Part shown: positions 17,735 through 27,190 of the stretch, piece after piece | Layout of the letters: the number at the start of each line of letters is the position of its first letter | Numbering within the stretch: the first letter of the stretch is position 1 | Assembly: GCA_963772555.1 (NCBI GenBank) | Contig: CAVYXQ010000014.1 | Location: forward strand, 1-64,000 | From: Roseiarcus sp963772555 | Lineage (GTDB): Bacteria; Pseudomonadota; Alphaproteobacteria; Rhizobiales; Beijerinckiaceae | Length of the DNA: 64,000 bases | Direction: 5' to 3' | Notes under the pieces: generated by a model | What the model was told of the DNA's origin: nothing | Databases searched by the model: none | Seen by the model: only the letters and a program-made list of their open reading frames with translations | Position numbers and translations under genes: made by a program

Positions 17735-19222
17735 TCAGTTCAGCGGAACGGCGACAAAGCGGACGACGCCTTCGCCGTTCGACACGAGCAGAAGCGCCGG
17801 CTTCTTGCTCGAGTCTTTACGCGCGCCCTCGAGCGCCTTGGCCACGTCGCCCGGGCGCTCGACCGCCTGATGATTGACCTCCTCGATGACGTCGCCGGCC
17901 TTCAGGCCGCGCTCGGCCGCCGGCGAGCCGGCCTCGACCGAGGTGACGACCACGCCCCTGACGCCCTCCTTGATGTTGAAGGTCTTGCGCGCCTCGTCGC
18001 TGAGGCCGGAAAACTCCATGCCGAGCGCCTTTTCGACCGAACGCTGCTGCTTGGCGTTGTCCTCGACGCTGGCGACCTCCGTTTGCTTCTCGCCGTCCTC
18101 GAGACGGCCGAGCGTGACGGTCTTGGTCTGCTCCTTGCCGTCGCGGATGACGACGACGTCGACCATCTTGCCGACCGGCATGGAAGCCACCAGCCTCGGC
18201 AGATCGCGCGACTCCTTGATGTCTTTGCCATCGAACTTCACGATGACGTCGCCCGGCAGAAGCCCGGCGGGCTTGGCCGGCCCCTTGTCGTCGACGCCGG
18301 CGATCAGCGCCCCGCGCGTCGCGCCGATGCCAAGGCTGTCGGCGATCGTGTCGTCAACCGGCTGAATGCGAACCCCGAGCCAGCCGCGCCGCGTCTCATG
18401 AAATTGCTCGAGCTGCTGGATGACGGGCATCACCGTCGCCGACGGCGTCGCGAAGCCGATGCCGATCGAGCCGCCGGAGGGCGAGAGGATCGCGGTATTG
18501 ATGCCGATCACCTCGCCCTGCAAGTTGAACAACGGACCGCCGGAATTTCCCTTGTTGATCGAAGCGTCGGTCTGCAGGAAGTCGTCGTACGGCCCGCTGT
18601 CGATGTTGCGGTTGCGGGCGGAAATGATGCCCGCCGTCACCGTCTCGCCGAGACCGAACGGGTTGCCCACCGCCATCACGCCGTCGCCGACCCGCATCTT
18701 GTCACTGTCGCCAAACTTGACGATCTTGAGCAGCTTGTCGCTGTCGACCTTCAAGACCGCGACGTCGACCTTGGAGTCCTTGCCGATGACCTTGGCCTTG
18801 AGCTTCCGCCCGTCGGTGAAGATGACCATGATCTCGTTGGCCTCGCCGACCACATGGTTGTTGGTGATGACGATGCCGCTTGGATCGATGACGAAGCCGG
18901 AGCCCAGCGACTGCGTCTGACGCGCATGCGGATGCGGATTGATGCCGTGATGGCGGAAGAAATCCTCGAACATGTCGTCGAAGGGGGTGCCCTTGGGAAG
19001 ATCGGGCGAGGACGTCGCGCCCTGGTCCTCGATCGTCTGGGTCGCCGAGATGTTGACCACGGCGTCGGCGACCGCATCGACGAGATCGGCGAGGTTGGTC
19101 GGCCGCGCCTGGGCGAAAGCGGGCGCGGCGGGAGCGAGCGCGAGCATGGCCGTCAGGGCGGCCATCGGCAGCGCTGGACATGGGGTGCGCCGCATCGCCG
19201 AAAATCGCGTCGCCTGGTTCAT
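17735..19222 (-). CDS. degP: DegP/HtrA-type periplasmic serine protease
   Basis: A 495-residue Do-family protease. A signal peptide ends near AFAQA (about residue 38). The trypsin-like domain has His123 (TNNHVV), Asp153 (KVDVAVLK) and Ser227 (GNSGGPLF). Two PDZ domains follow, at about 285-375 and 405-490. It degrades or refolds damaged envelope proteins. ATG 19222 follows a clear GAGGAGG. It is last in the hflK-hflC-DUF2065-degP order conserved in Hyphomicrobiales, linking membrane-bound FtsH control with periplasmic quality control. Confidence 0.93.
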   Translation of the reverse strand: MNQATRFSAMRRTPCPALPMAALTAMLALAPAAPAFAQARPTNLADLVDAVADAVVNISATQTIEDQGATSSPDLPKGTPFDDMFEDFFRHHGINPHPHARQTQSLGSGFVIDPSGIVITNNHVVGEANEIMVIFTDGRKLKAKVIGKDSKVDVAVLKVDSDKLLKIVKFGDSDKMRVGDGVMAVGNPFGLGETVTAGIISARNRNIDSGPYDDFLQTDASINKGNSGGPLFNLQGEVIGINTAILSPSGGSIGIGFATPSATVMPVIQQLEQFHETRRGWLGVRIQPVDDTIADSLGIGATRGALIAGVDDKGPAKPAGLLPGDVIVKFDGKDIKESRDLPRLVASMPVGKMVDVVVIRDGKEQTKTVTLGRLEDGEKQTEVASVEDNAKQQRSVEKALGMEFSGLSDEARKTFNIKEGVRGVVVTSVEAGSPAAERGLKAGDVIEEVNHQAVERPGDVAKALEGARKDSSKKPALLLVSNGEGVVRFVAVPLN

Positions 19223-19283
19223 CGGGTCCTCCTCGAATTCGTCACAAACCGAACATGACGACGCCTCGGCGCCGGAACGGAAC

Positions 19284-19455
19284 CTAGTGCAGCGGCAGGG
19301 GAGAGGCCCAGACGATGGCGCGGCCGACGATGCGCAATTTCCCTGGGTCCTCGCGCGCCCCCGCTGCCATGCGCTTCCGTATCGTCTTGGCCCGCCATCA
19401 CAGGCGAGCCCTCGATGGCGAACACGAGCCCGAGCGCGGCGCCGAGATCGCGCAC
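19284..19455 (-). CDS. DUF2065 small membrane protein, frameshifted
   Basis: About 56 residues when repaired. GTG 19455 lies one base past the hflC stop. The start VRDLGAALGLVFAIEG matches DUF2065; an extra g near 19,396-19,406 shifts the frame, after which KRMAAGAREDPGKLRIVG reads on to TAG at 19,284-19,286. The usual second helix is short here (AIVWASPLPLH), so the end may be affected as well. DUF2065 commonly sits between hflC and degP. Function is unknown. Confidence 0.6.
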
Positions 19456-19456
19456 G

Positions 19457-20392
19457 TCAATCCGCCTTCGCCGACGGGGAGGCCGGGGGCGGAAGCGTCG
19501 ATGGCAGGGACCCTTCCGCCGCGGGGGTGGGCGTCGAGAAGTAGCGGAAGAAGTCGGACTTCGGACTGATCAGCGCGCGGGTGCGCCCATTGGTGAAACT
19601 GTTCTGATAGGCCTGCATCGAGCGGTAGAACGCGAAGAATTCCGGATCGGCCCCGTATGCCTCGGCGAAAATGCGATTGCGCTCGCCGTCGCCCTCGCCG
19701 CGGATCTGCTCCGCCTGCTGCTGCGCCTGGGCGGTGATGACGGTCACCTTGCGGTCCGCTTCGGCCTTGATCTGCTGGCTCTGCTGCGATCCTTGCGCGC
19801 GATAGGAGGCGGCGCGCTGCTGGCGCTCGGTTTGCATGCGGCGGAAGACCGCCTCCGAGTTTTCCGCCGGCAGATCGGCCCGTTTGATGCGCACGTCGAC
19901 AACCGCGAGGCCGAAGCGCTTGGCGCCGGCGATCATCTGGTCGCGGATGTCGGCCATCAGCGCGTCGCGCTTGTCGCGCACGATGTCGGTGATCGAGGCC
20001 TCCGACAGCGTGCGGCGAAGCGCCGAATTCAGCATGCCGCCGAGCTGGGCGTCGGCGCCGCGGGTGTTGAAGACCGATTGATAAAAGAGCAAGGGATCGT
20101 CGATGCGATAGCGAACGAAGGCGTCGACCTCGAGGCGCTGGTTGTCGGACACCAGCACTTCCTGCCGCTCGTTGTCGAGCGCCAGGATTCGCTTGTCGAT
20201 GTAGACGACCGAATCGACGAACGGCCATTTGAAATAGAGGCCGGGGGCGCCGATGAGGTCACGGACCGGCTGGCCGAAGCGCAGCACCAGGGCCTGCTCG
20301 GTCGGGTCGACGACGAACGTCGACATCCAGGCGACAATGATGGCGACGACCGCGACGACGGCGATCGCCATTCCGTTGAACGGGCGTCTCAT
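19457..20392 (-). CDS. hflC: HflC, SPFH/band-7 regulator of FtsH
   Basis: A 311-residue membrane protein with one N-terminal helix (AIAVVAVVAIIVAWMSTFVV) and an SPFH domain (VDPTEQALVLRFGQPV, GLYFKWPFVDSVVYIDKRIL). A long glutamine/alanine/glutamate-rich coiled coil follows (about 195-255). With HflK it forms a cage around the FtsH protease and modulates membrane protein degradation. ATG overlaps the hflK stop as ATGA. Sequence is intact. Confidence 0.93.
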   Translation of the reverse strand: MRRPFNGMAIAVVAVVAIIVAWMSTFVVDPTEQALVLRFGQPVRDLIGAPGLYFKWPFVDSVVYIDKRILALDNERQEVLVSDNQRLEVDAFVRYRIDDPLLFYQSVFNTRGADAQLGGMLNSALRRTLSEASITDIVRDKRDALMADIRDQMIAGAKRFGLAVVDVRIKRADLPAENSEAVFRRMQTERQQRAASYRAQGSQQSQQIKAEADRKVTVITAQAQQQAEQIRGEGDGERNRIFAEAYGADPEFFAFYRSMQAYQNSFTNGRTRALISPKSDFFRYFSTPTPAAEGSLPSTLPPPASPSAKAD

Positions 20393-21504
20393 TTGGCGCT
20401 CTCCGCCGGCTTCGACTGCAGCGGATCGAGCGCGATATAGGGCACCGGGGCGCTGGCGGAGTTCGAGTCGACGATGGTCTTGTCCATCGGCCCGAGGACG
20501 CGCTCCATCGTCTCGAGATACATGCGTTCGCGGGTCACGCCGGGGGCTTTCTTGTACTGCTGGTAGATTTGATTGTAGCGCGCCGTCTGGCCCTTGGCCT
20601 CGAGGATCGTTTGTTCGCGATAGGCCTTGGCCTCGGCGACGATGCGCGACGCGCCGCCTTCAGCCTCCGGCACGACCTTGTTGGCGTAGGTCTCGGCTTC
20701 GTTCACCGCCCGCTGCTGGTCTTGCTGGGCAGCGGTGACGTCGCGATAGGCCGAGATGACCTGGCTCGGGGCGTCGACGGACTGGAGCTGCACCTGCTTG
20801 ACGAGCACCCCGGCGCGATATCCGTTGAGTACGTCCTGCATGCGCTTTTGCACGTCCGCCTCAACCGACGCGCGATCGGTCGTCAGGATGCCGTCGATCG
20901 TCTTGAGGCCGACGACTTCGCGCATGATGCTTTCGGCGACCGCCTTGACCGTTTCCCGCGGTTTCAAGATGTTGAACACGTAATCCTCGGGCTTTGCCGG
21001 ATCGATCTGCCAGGCCACCCGGAAGTGGACATCGACGATGTTCTTGTCGCCGGTCAGCATCTGGCTTTCTTCCGGGATGTCGGCGTTCGAGCCGAGGCTG
21101 CGATAGCCGACCTCAGTGATCTGCTGGTCCCACACCGGGACCTTGATCACAGAGCCGATCGGCCAGGGCCAGTTGGTGTTGAGTCCGGCCGCGGTCTTTC
21201 CGGTGTAGCGTCCAAGAACGAGGTTGATGCCGACCTCGTTCGGCTGGACGGTGTAGAACGTGCCCCAGGCGAACCAGACGAGGATCGCGGCCAGTGCGAC
21301 AAAGAGCATCGTCCGGCCGCTGAGGCCGCCGCCCGGTCGGCCGCCGCCCGATCGGCCGCCAGGGGCGAGCTTGCCGAGCGCCTCCTGCACCCGGCGGATG
21401 ATCTCTTCGAGGTCGGCGGTCGGCTGGGGGCCGGACGGACCCTGTCCCCAAGGACCGCGCCCAGGCGGGCGCCACGGCCCGCCGCCTTGATTGTTCCAGG
21501 ACAT
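20389..21504 (-). CDS. hflK: HflK, SPFH/band-7 regulator of FtsH
   Basis: A 371-residue partner of HflC. The N-terminus is glycine/proline-rich (MSWNNQGGGPWRPPGRGPWG), typical of HflK, followed by a helix (MLFVALAAILVWFAWGTFYT) and the SPFH domain (VQPNEVGINLVLGRYT, PGLNTNWPWPIGSV-like). The C-terminal coiled coil includes RAVNEAETYANKVVPEAEGG. I use ATG 21504 with GAGAGG upstream. First gene of the hflK-hflC-DUF2065-degP cluster. Confidence 0.93.
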   Translation of the reverse strand: MSWNNQGGGPWRPPGRGPWGQGPSGPQPTADLEEIIRRVQEALGKLAPGGRSGGGRPGGGLSGRTMLFVALAAILVWFAWGTFYTVQPNEVGINLVLGRYTGKTAAGLNTNWPWPIGSVIKVPVWDQQITEVGYRSLGSNADIPEESQMLTGDKNIVDVHFRVAWQIDPAKPEDYVFNILKPRETVKAVAESIMREVVGLKTIDGILTTDRASVEADVQKRMQDVLNGYRAGVLVKQVQLQSVDAPSQVISAYRDVTAAQQDQQRAVNEAETYANKVVPEAEGGASRIVAEAKAYREQTILEAKGQTARYNQIYQQYKKAPGVTRERMYLETMERVLGPMDKTIVDSNSASAPVPYIALDPLQSKPAESAK

Positions 21505-21587
21505 CCAAACCTCTCGCCGGCGAGCCGGCCTGTGCACGGGGCGCTTATATAGGTAAGGTTGTGGCGCGGCAAAGGCGCTCAGCCGGG

Positions 21588-22913
21588 TCAGGGGCCCGAA
21601 TCGCTGGACGCCGCATCGCCCTCCGGGCGGATCGGCCGCGTCCCCGCATCGCGTTGCGTAAGCGGCGCGATCCTGATGGCGGCGATGCGATTTCGCTGCT
21701 TGCGCAGCACCTCGAAGCGGAAGCCGTGGAAGGAGAACGTCTGTCGCGGCTCCGGAATGGCGCGCGCCTCGTGAATGACCAGTCCAGCGACGGTCGCAGC
21801 TTCCTCGTCCGGAAGGTTCCAGCCCATGGCGCGATTGAGGTCGCGGATCGTCGCCGAGCCGTCGACGACGACCGATCCGTCGCGCTGCTTGCGCAGCCCC
21901 TGCACCGCCTCGTCGTGCTCGTCGCGAATGTCGCCGACGATCTCCTCGATGATGTCCTCGAGCGTCACCAGCCCCTGCACGACGCCATATTCGTCGACGA
22001 CGAGCGCTGAGTGCGTCTTGCGGCGTAGAAAGGCCTGCAACTGGTCGCGCAACGTCGTCGACTCGGGAATGAACCAGGGCTCGAGCGCGATGTCGGCGAT
22101 CTTCAGCTTGCCGGCGTCTCCGCCGGCGGCGACGTAGGCGCGCAGGAGGTCTTTCGCGTGCAATACGCCAATGATGTTGTCCGGGTCGCCGCGCCAGAGC
22201 GGCACGCGGGTGTAGGCCGAGTCGATGACTTCGCGCACCAGTTGCTCAGGCGGCAGGTCGGCGTCGAGGAGCTGCATCTTGGTACGGTGCACCATCACGT
22301 CGGACACTGGAATCTCGGCGAGTTCGAGCAGGCCGCCGAACATGTCCCGTTCGGCGCGCTCGACTTCCCCTTCCTGATGGAGGATGTCGACCGCGCCCAT
22401 CAGCTCCTCGTGGCCGCTGATGCCCGGATCCCTCTCGGTCAGCGACAGGCCAAAAAGGCTCAGCATGCCCCGCACCAGCGCCTCGACCGCGCTGACGATC
22501 GGACCGAATATCGTCACGAAGAAAAGGACGAGCGGCGCGATCAGGAGCGATACCCGGTCCGGATAGGCGATGGCGATCGTCTTCGGCGTCACCTCGCCGA
22601 AGACGACGATCAGTGTGGTCATGATTACGGTCGCGGCCAAGACGCCGTGATCGCCGTAGAGTTGGAGCAGAACGCTGGTGGCGATCGCCGACGAGCCGAT
22701 GGTGACAACCTGGCCGCCGAGCAGCATCGCGCTGATCAGCCGGCCGCGCATGCCGATGAGGCGGGTGACCAGGTTCGCCCGTTTGTCGCCCGCCATTTCG
22801 AGCGCGTGCATGCGCGCGCGCGAAGCCGCCGTCAGGGCTGTCTCGGCGCCGGCGAAAAATGCCGCGGCGACAATGCTGACGATGATGATGACGAGGTCCA
22901 AGCTGTACGGCAT
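21588..22913 (-). CDS. CNNM/CorC-HlyC family transporter with CBS domains
   Basis: A 441-residue protein. A CNNM membrane domain (about 1-190; AAFFAGAETALTAASRARM, GEVTPKTIAIAYPD) is followed by two CBS domains (about 205-330; VMVHRTKMQLLD, SALVVDEYGVVQGLVTLEDI) and a CorC_HlyC C-terminal domain (about 345-420). Relatives are linked to magnesium/cobalt efflux. The downstream position after aroKB is common in Hyphomicrobiales. Spacing to aroKB is 166 bases with a strong hairpin, so it may have its own promoter. Confidence 0.88.
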   Translation of the reverse strand: MPYSLDLVIIIVSIVAAAFFAGAETALTAASRARMHALEMAGDKRANLVTRLIGMRGRLISAMLLGGQVVTIGSSAIATSVLLQLYGDHGVLAATVIMTTLIVVFGEVTPKTIAIAYPDRVSLLIAPLVLFFVTIFGPIVSAVEALVRGMLSLFGLSLTERDPGISGHEELMGAVDILHQEGEVERAERDMFGGLLELAEIPVSDVMVHRTKMQLLDADLPPEQLVREVIDSAYTRVPLWRGDPDNIIGVLHAKDLLRAYVAAGGDAGKLKIADIALEPWFIPESTTLRDQLQAFLRRKTHSALVVDEYGVVQGLVTLEDIIEEIVGDIRDEHDEAVQGLRKQRDGSVVVDGSATIRDLNRAMGWNLPDEEAATVAGLVIHEARAIPEPRQTFSFHGFRFEVLRKQRNRIAAIRIAPLTQRDAGTRPIRPEGDAASSDSGP

Positions 22914-22954
22914 GCCGCTATTTTAGCATGATTTTGGCGGTAAGCTCGGACTTA

Positions 22955-22978
22955 GCCGGCGGCAAGCGCGCCGCCGGC
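22955..22978. terminator. Stem-loop between aroKB and the CorC gene
   Basis: A perfect nine-base inverted repeat, GCCGGCGGC and GCCGCCGGC, with a six-base loop. It follows aroKB and precedes the CorC gene on the minus strand. There is no T-run after it, so it may be an attenuating or RNA-stabilising hairpin rather than a classical terminator. Confidence 0.35.
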
Positions 22979-23079
22979 CGGTTGGGCGGAAATCTCGTGT
23001 TCGCGGCGCACGGTCCTGGATGAGGGTCCAGCCGTTAAAAAATGCCGTCCCGGCTGCGCGCTCCGGCTAACGCAGGCCC

Positions 23080-24805
23080 CTAGGCCGGCGAAAGTTCCCG
23101 GTCCGCCTCGAGAAAGGCGAGCACATCGCCCTCGTCGACGTCGGGCGCAATGAAGCTTTCGCCGATCGCCCTCGCTAGGATGAAGGTCAGTCGTCCGCGA
23201 CTGACTTTCTTGTCCTGTCGCATCGCCGCCAGGATTTGCTCCGCGCTCGCGTCGAGGCCGGAGATGGCGCGAATGCGCGTGGGCAGGCCGGCGCTGTTGA
23301 GATGAGCCTCGACCCGCGCGACTTCCTGTCCAGGGCACAGGCCGAGAAAGCGCGAAAAACGGAAGGCGGCGGCGATCCCGACAGCGACGCCTTCGCCATG
23401 AATGAGGCGAGCCGAATCATACCCTGCGAGGTTCTCGAATGCATGGCCGAACGTATGGCCAAGGTTGAGGAGGGCCCGTTCAGCCTGTTCGGTCTCGTCG
23501 GCGACGACGATGCGCGCCTTGGCGGCGCAGCTCATCGCGATCGACTGGACGCGGGCCGGGCCGCCCATGAACACGTCGCGCCAGCGCGCCTCGAGATACT
23601 CGAAGAACTGGCGATCATCGATGAGGCCGTACTTGACCACCTCGGCGTAACCGGCGCGAAACTCCCTTTCGCTCAGCGAGTTCGAGAACGTTCGTGTCGG
23701 CAAGAACGAGGGAGGGCTGATGGAATGCGCCGACAAGGTTCTTGCCGTGGCGCGAATTGATGCCGGTCTTGCCGCCGACGCTGGAATCGACCTGCGCCAG
23801 AAGCGTGGTCGGGACCTGGACGAAGCGAACGCCACGCCTCAGCGACGCCGCACAAAATCCGGCCAGATCCCCAACGACGCCGCCGCCGAGCGCAACGACG
23901 ACGTCGCGCCGCTCGATGCGGGCCTCGATGAGGGCGTCCGACACGCGAGCGAATTCGGCGAAGGACTTGCTGGCTTCGCCGGGCGGGCAGACGATCGGGG
24001 CGGAGCGCAAGCCCGCCTTCTCGAGGCTCGACTTCATGCGATCGAGATAGAGCGGCGCGACATTGGCGTCGGTCACGATCGCGCATTTGGCCTCGGGCGC
24101 GATTTTGGCGATCTCGGCCCCGGCCTCGTCGATCAGGCCCGGACCGATCAGGATCGAATACGCCCGACCGCCGAGAGGCACGTCGACCTTGCGCCGCTCG
24201 GGCGCGCCGGGCTCGACAGTGCACCCGAGCGCTTCGGCCAGCCGGCGCAGCGCCATGTCGACCACCATATCGTGCGGCCCGTCACGCGACTCGATCGTGA
24301 TGTCGGCCAGCGCATAGGTCGACGAGCGCTCCTCCAGGAGCCGGCGTAAGGTTCGTTCCGGGTCATCAGTCTTGAGCAGCGGCCGGTTGGATTTCTTGCG
24401 AACCCGCGCCAGGAGAACTTCGACGTCCGGCTTCAGCCAGATCGAGACACCGCGCGCGCTGATGTTCTGGCGTGTCATCGCATTCATGTACGCGCCGCCG
24501 CCGGTCGCCAAAACCTGCTGCCCCGAGCTTAGAAGACGGGCGATCACTTTGCGCTCGCCGTCACGGAAATAGGCTTCGCCGAATCGATCGAAAATCTCCG
24601 CGATGGTCAGCTGCGCGCCGGCCTCGATCTCCGCATCCGCATCGACGAAAGGCAGCCCGAGCTTTGTCGCCAGCCGCTTACCGACCGACGACTTGCCGGC
24701 TCCCATCATGCCGACGAGCACGACCGAGCGGCCGGCGAGCGCGGCCGCCACCCGCCGGCCGTCGACCGGCTGACCCTGGACCATCGACCTCTGAACCTCG
24801 CCCAT
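23080..24805 (-). CDS. aroKB: Fused shikimate kinase / 3-dehydroquinate synthase, frameshifted
   Basis: One reading frame carries shikimate kinase (about residues 20-185; P-loop GMMGAGKSSVG, DADAEIE, GGGAYM, NRPLLK) and continues without stop or new start into 3-dehydroquinate synthase (VDVPLGGRAYSILIGPGLID, ALGGGVVGDLAGF, TTLLAQVDSSVGGKTGIN). An extra base near 23,670-23,690 breaks the second half; it resumes with EFRAGYAEVVKYGLID and LLNLGHTFGHAFE to TAG at 23,080. Both enzymes belong to the shikimate pathway. The start is ATG 24,805 or 24,784 (AGAGG upstream), possibly TTG 24,826. Confidence 0.85.
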
Positions 24806-25038
24806 GCTGTTATGAGCCGGGTCCAATACAGGAAAAGGACGACGAAGGCGACAGCACGCCGCCCGTTTCGCCCTCCGCTGCCTGCGCCGGCGACCCGCTT
24901 GCGCCCGGCGGCGGTTCTTGCGACCATGTCGAGAGCATGACGGTGCGCGCCAGGCGCGTCATTGACGGGGTCTCAAGGCCCAGCGCACCCAACAAACCGG
25001 CGGTCGACGCCGCTGACAAGACTTGAGGGAGCCCGATC

Positions 25039-27096
25039 TTGACTGCAGGAAACAATGAGCATCGCGTGCCCGGTCCCCGCCTCGTCGCCATTGTCGGCCC
25101 ATTCCAGAGCGGAAAGACAAGCCTTCTCGAGGGGATCCTCGCGCGCGGCGGAGGCTTGGCGCGGCAGGGATCCGTGCGCGAGGGCACGAGCATCGGCGAC
25201 TCGAGCCCCGAGGCGCGCAACCATGCCATGAGCGTCGAGCCCAACGTCGCCAGCATCGACTACATGGGCGATCGGCTGACTTTCTTCGACTGCCCCGGCT
25301 CGATCGAATTCATCCACGACATGCGGCATGCGCTGCCCATCTGCGACGCCGCGATCGTCGTCTGCGAAGCGGATCCGCGCAAGATTCCGGCGTTGCAGGT
25401 CATCCTGCGCGAGCTCGAGGAACTCGGTCTGCCGCGGATCCTCTTCCTCAACAAGATCGATCAGGCGACGGGCGCCCTGCGCGAGACGCTCGAGATGCTT
25501 CAGCCCGCGTCGCGCACGCCGCTACTCTTGCGACAGATCCCCGTATGGGAGAACGGCGTCGCCACCGGCTTCGTCGATCTCGCGCTCGAGCGCGCGTTCG
25601 TTTATCGGGAGGCGTCGCCCTCGACCGTGATCGAGATGCCGGCCGGCGTCATCCCGGAAGAGAAACAAGCGCGCTACTCGATGCTGGAAAAGCTCGCGGA
25701 TTACGACGATGCGCTGATGGAACAACTCATCAGCGACATCGACCCGCCGAGGGACCTCGTGTTCGACGACCTTGCGCGCGAATTGCGCGAAGGCCATGTC
25801 GTGCCGGTGCTGATGGGCTCGGCGACGGACGGGCATGGGGTGACCCGGCTCCTGAAAGCGGTTCGCCACGAAGCGCCGGCGATCGCCCATACGCGAAAAC
25901 GCCTCGGCATCGACGACAAGGGCCCCGCCCTTGCCCAGGTCATGCGCACCGTTCACACGGCTCATGGCGGCAAGCTGTCGTTGGCGCGGGTGCTGCGCGG
26001 CTCCTTCGCCGACGGCGCGACGGTGATCAATTCACGCGGAATCGAGGAGCGCATCGGCGGCCTGGCGCGGCTCATCGGCGCGACATCGTCGAAGGTCGGC
26101 CGGGCCGAGGAGGGCGACACGATCGCCTTCGCCCGCCTGGAAGCGCTGTCGACCGGCGACCGCTTCGCCGACGGCAAGACCGCTCCGGCCCCCGCCGACG
26201 TCGCCGCGCCGCCGCAGCCGACGCAGGCCTTCGCCATTCATGTCAAGGATCGCAAGGACGAAGTGCGGCTCGCCAGCGCGCTTGCCAAGCTGTGCGAGGA
26301 GGATCGCGCGCTTTCCTTCGTCCAGGACGCCGAAATGTCCGAGATGAAGCTCTACGGACAGGGCGAGATGCATTTGCGCGTGACGACCGAGCGCCTCGCC
26401 GACCGCTTCGGGGTGACCATCCAGACGCAGAAACCCACGGTTGCTTATCGCGAGACGATTCGCGACGCCGTGACCGTGCGCGGGCGGCACAAAAAGCAGT
26501 CCGGCGGGCATGGCCAGTTCGGCGACGTGGTGGTCGAGGTGGCGCCGCGCGGGCGCGGCGAAGGGTTCGCCTTTGCCGAGCGGGTGCACGGCGGCTCGGT
26601 GCCCAGACAATATTTCTCATCGGTCGAAGCGGGGGCGAAGGACGCGCTGGCGCGCGGGCCGCTGGGGTTTCCGGTGGTCGACGTGTCCGTCACGCTGGTC
26701 GACGGCTCCTACCATACGGTCAACTCCTCGGATATGGCGTTCCGCGCCGCCGGCAGGATCGCGATCGACGAGGCTCTGGCCAAGGCGCGTCCCGTGCTTC
26801 TCGAGCCGATCCTCCTGGTGACGATCTACGTTCCCTCCGATGCGCTGGCGCGGGCGAGCGCGCTCGTCAGCGCCCGTCGCGGCCAGATCCTCGGCTTCGA
26901 GGCCCGACCGGGCTGGACCGGCTGGGAGGCCTTGCGGGCCCTCATTCCGGAAGCCGAAATCGGCGACCTCATCGTCGAATTGCGCTCTGCGACCGCCGGC
27001 GTCGGCGCCTTCGAGACGAGGTTCGACCATCTTGCCGAGCTCTCCGGCCGGACCGCCGACCAGGTGATCGCGGCGCGGCAGCGGGCGAACGCCTGA
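25039..27096 (+). CDS. Elongation factor G-like GTPase (FusA2-type)
   Basis: A 685-residue translational GTPase with all EF-G domains. The G motifs differ from canonical EF-G: G1 is IVGPFQSGKTSL (usually AHIDAGKTT), G3 is DCPGSIEFIHD (usually DTPGHVDF), and G4 is NKID. Domain II is at about 290-370, domain IV contains RHKKQSGGHGQFGDVV, and domain V ends near residue 670. This fits the second EF-G-like family whose role in translation is not settled. TTG 25039 is chosen for its GAGGGAG site. It is divergent from aroKB. Confidence 0.85.
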   Translation: MTAGNNEHRVPGPRLVAIVGPFQSGKTSLLEGILARGGGLARQGSVREGTSIGDSSPEARNHAMSVEPNVASIDYMGDRLTFFDCPGSIEFIHDMRHALPICDAAIVVCEADPRKIPALQVILRELEELGLPRILFLNKIDQATGALRETLEMLQPASRTPLLLRQIPVWENGVATGFVDLALERAFVYREASPSTVIEMPAGVIPEEKQARYSMLEKLADYDDALMEQLISDIDPPRDLVFDDLARELREGHVVPVLMGSATDGHGVTRLLKAVRHEAPAIAHTRKRLGIDDKGPALAQVMRTVHTAHGGKLSLARVLRGSFADGATVINSRGIEERIGGLARLIGATSSKVGRAEEGDTIAFARLEALSTGDRFADGKTAPAPADVAAPPQPTQAFAIHVKDRKDEVRLASALAKLCEEDRALSFVQDAEMSEMKLYGQGEMHLRVTTERLADRFGVTIQTQKPTVAYRETIRDAVTVRGRHKKQSGGHGQFGDVVVEVAPRGRGEGFAFAERVHGGSVPRQYFSSVEAGAKDALARGPLGFPVVDVSVTLVDGSYHTVNSSDMAFRAAGRIAIDEALAKARPVLLEPILLVTIYVPSDALARASALVSARRGQILGFEARPGWTGWEALRALIPEAEIGDLIVELRSATAGVGAFETRFDHLAELSGRTADQVIAARQRANA

Positions 27097-27190
27097 ACCC
27101 TTGCGGCCGAGGGCTTTCTGGCTTTTTCGCGACTGTACATGCATTCGCTCATCGCCTAAACGGGGGCGCATTCCGCCCTGCCCGGAGACG

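Noticed and set aside
16565..19258. 897-codon plus-strand open frame
   Set aside because: Antisense to the M19 peptidase and degP, both of which have complete catalytic motifs.
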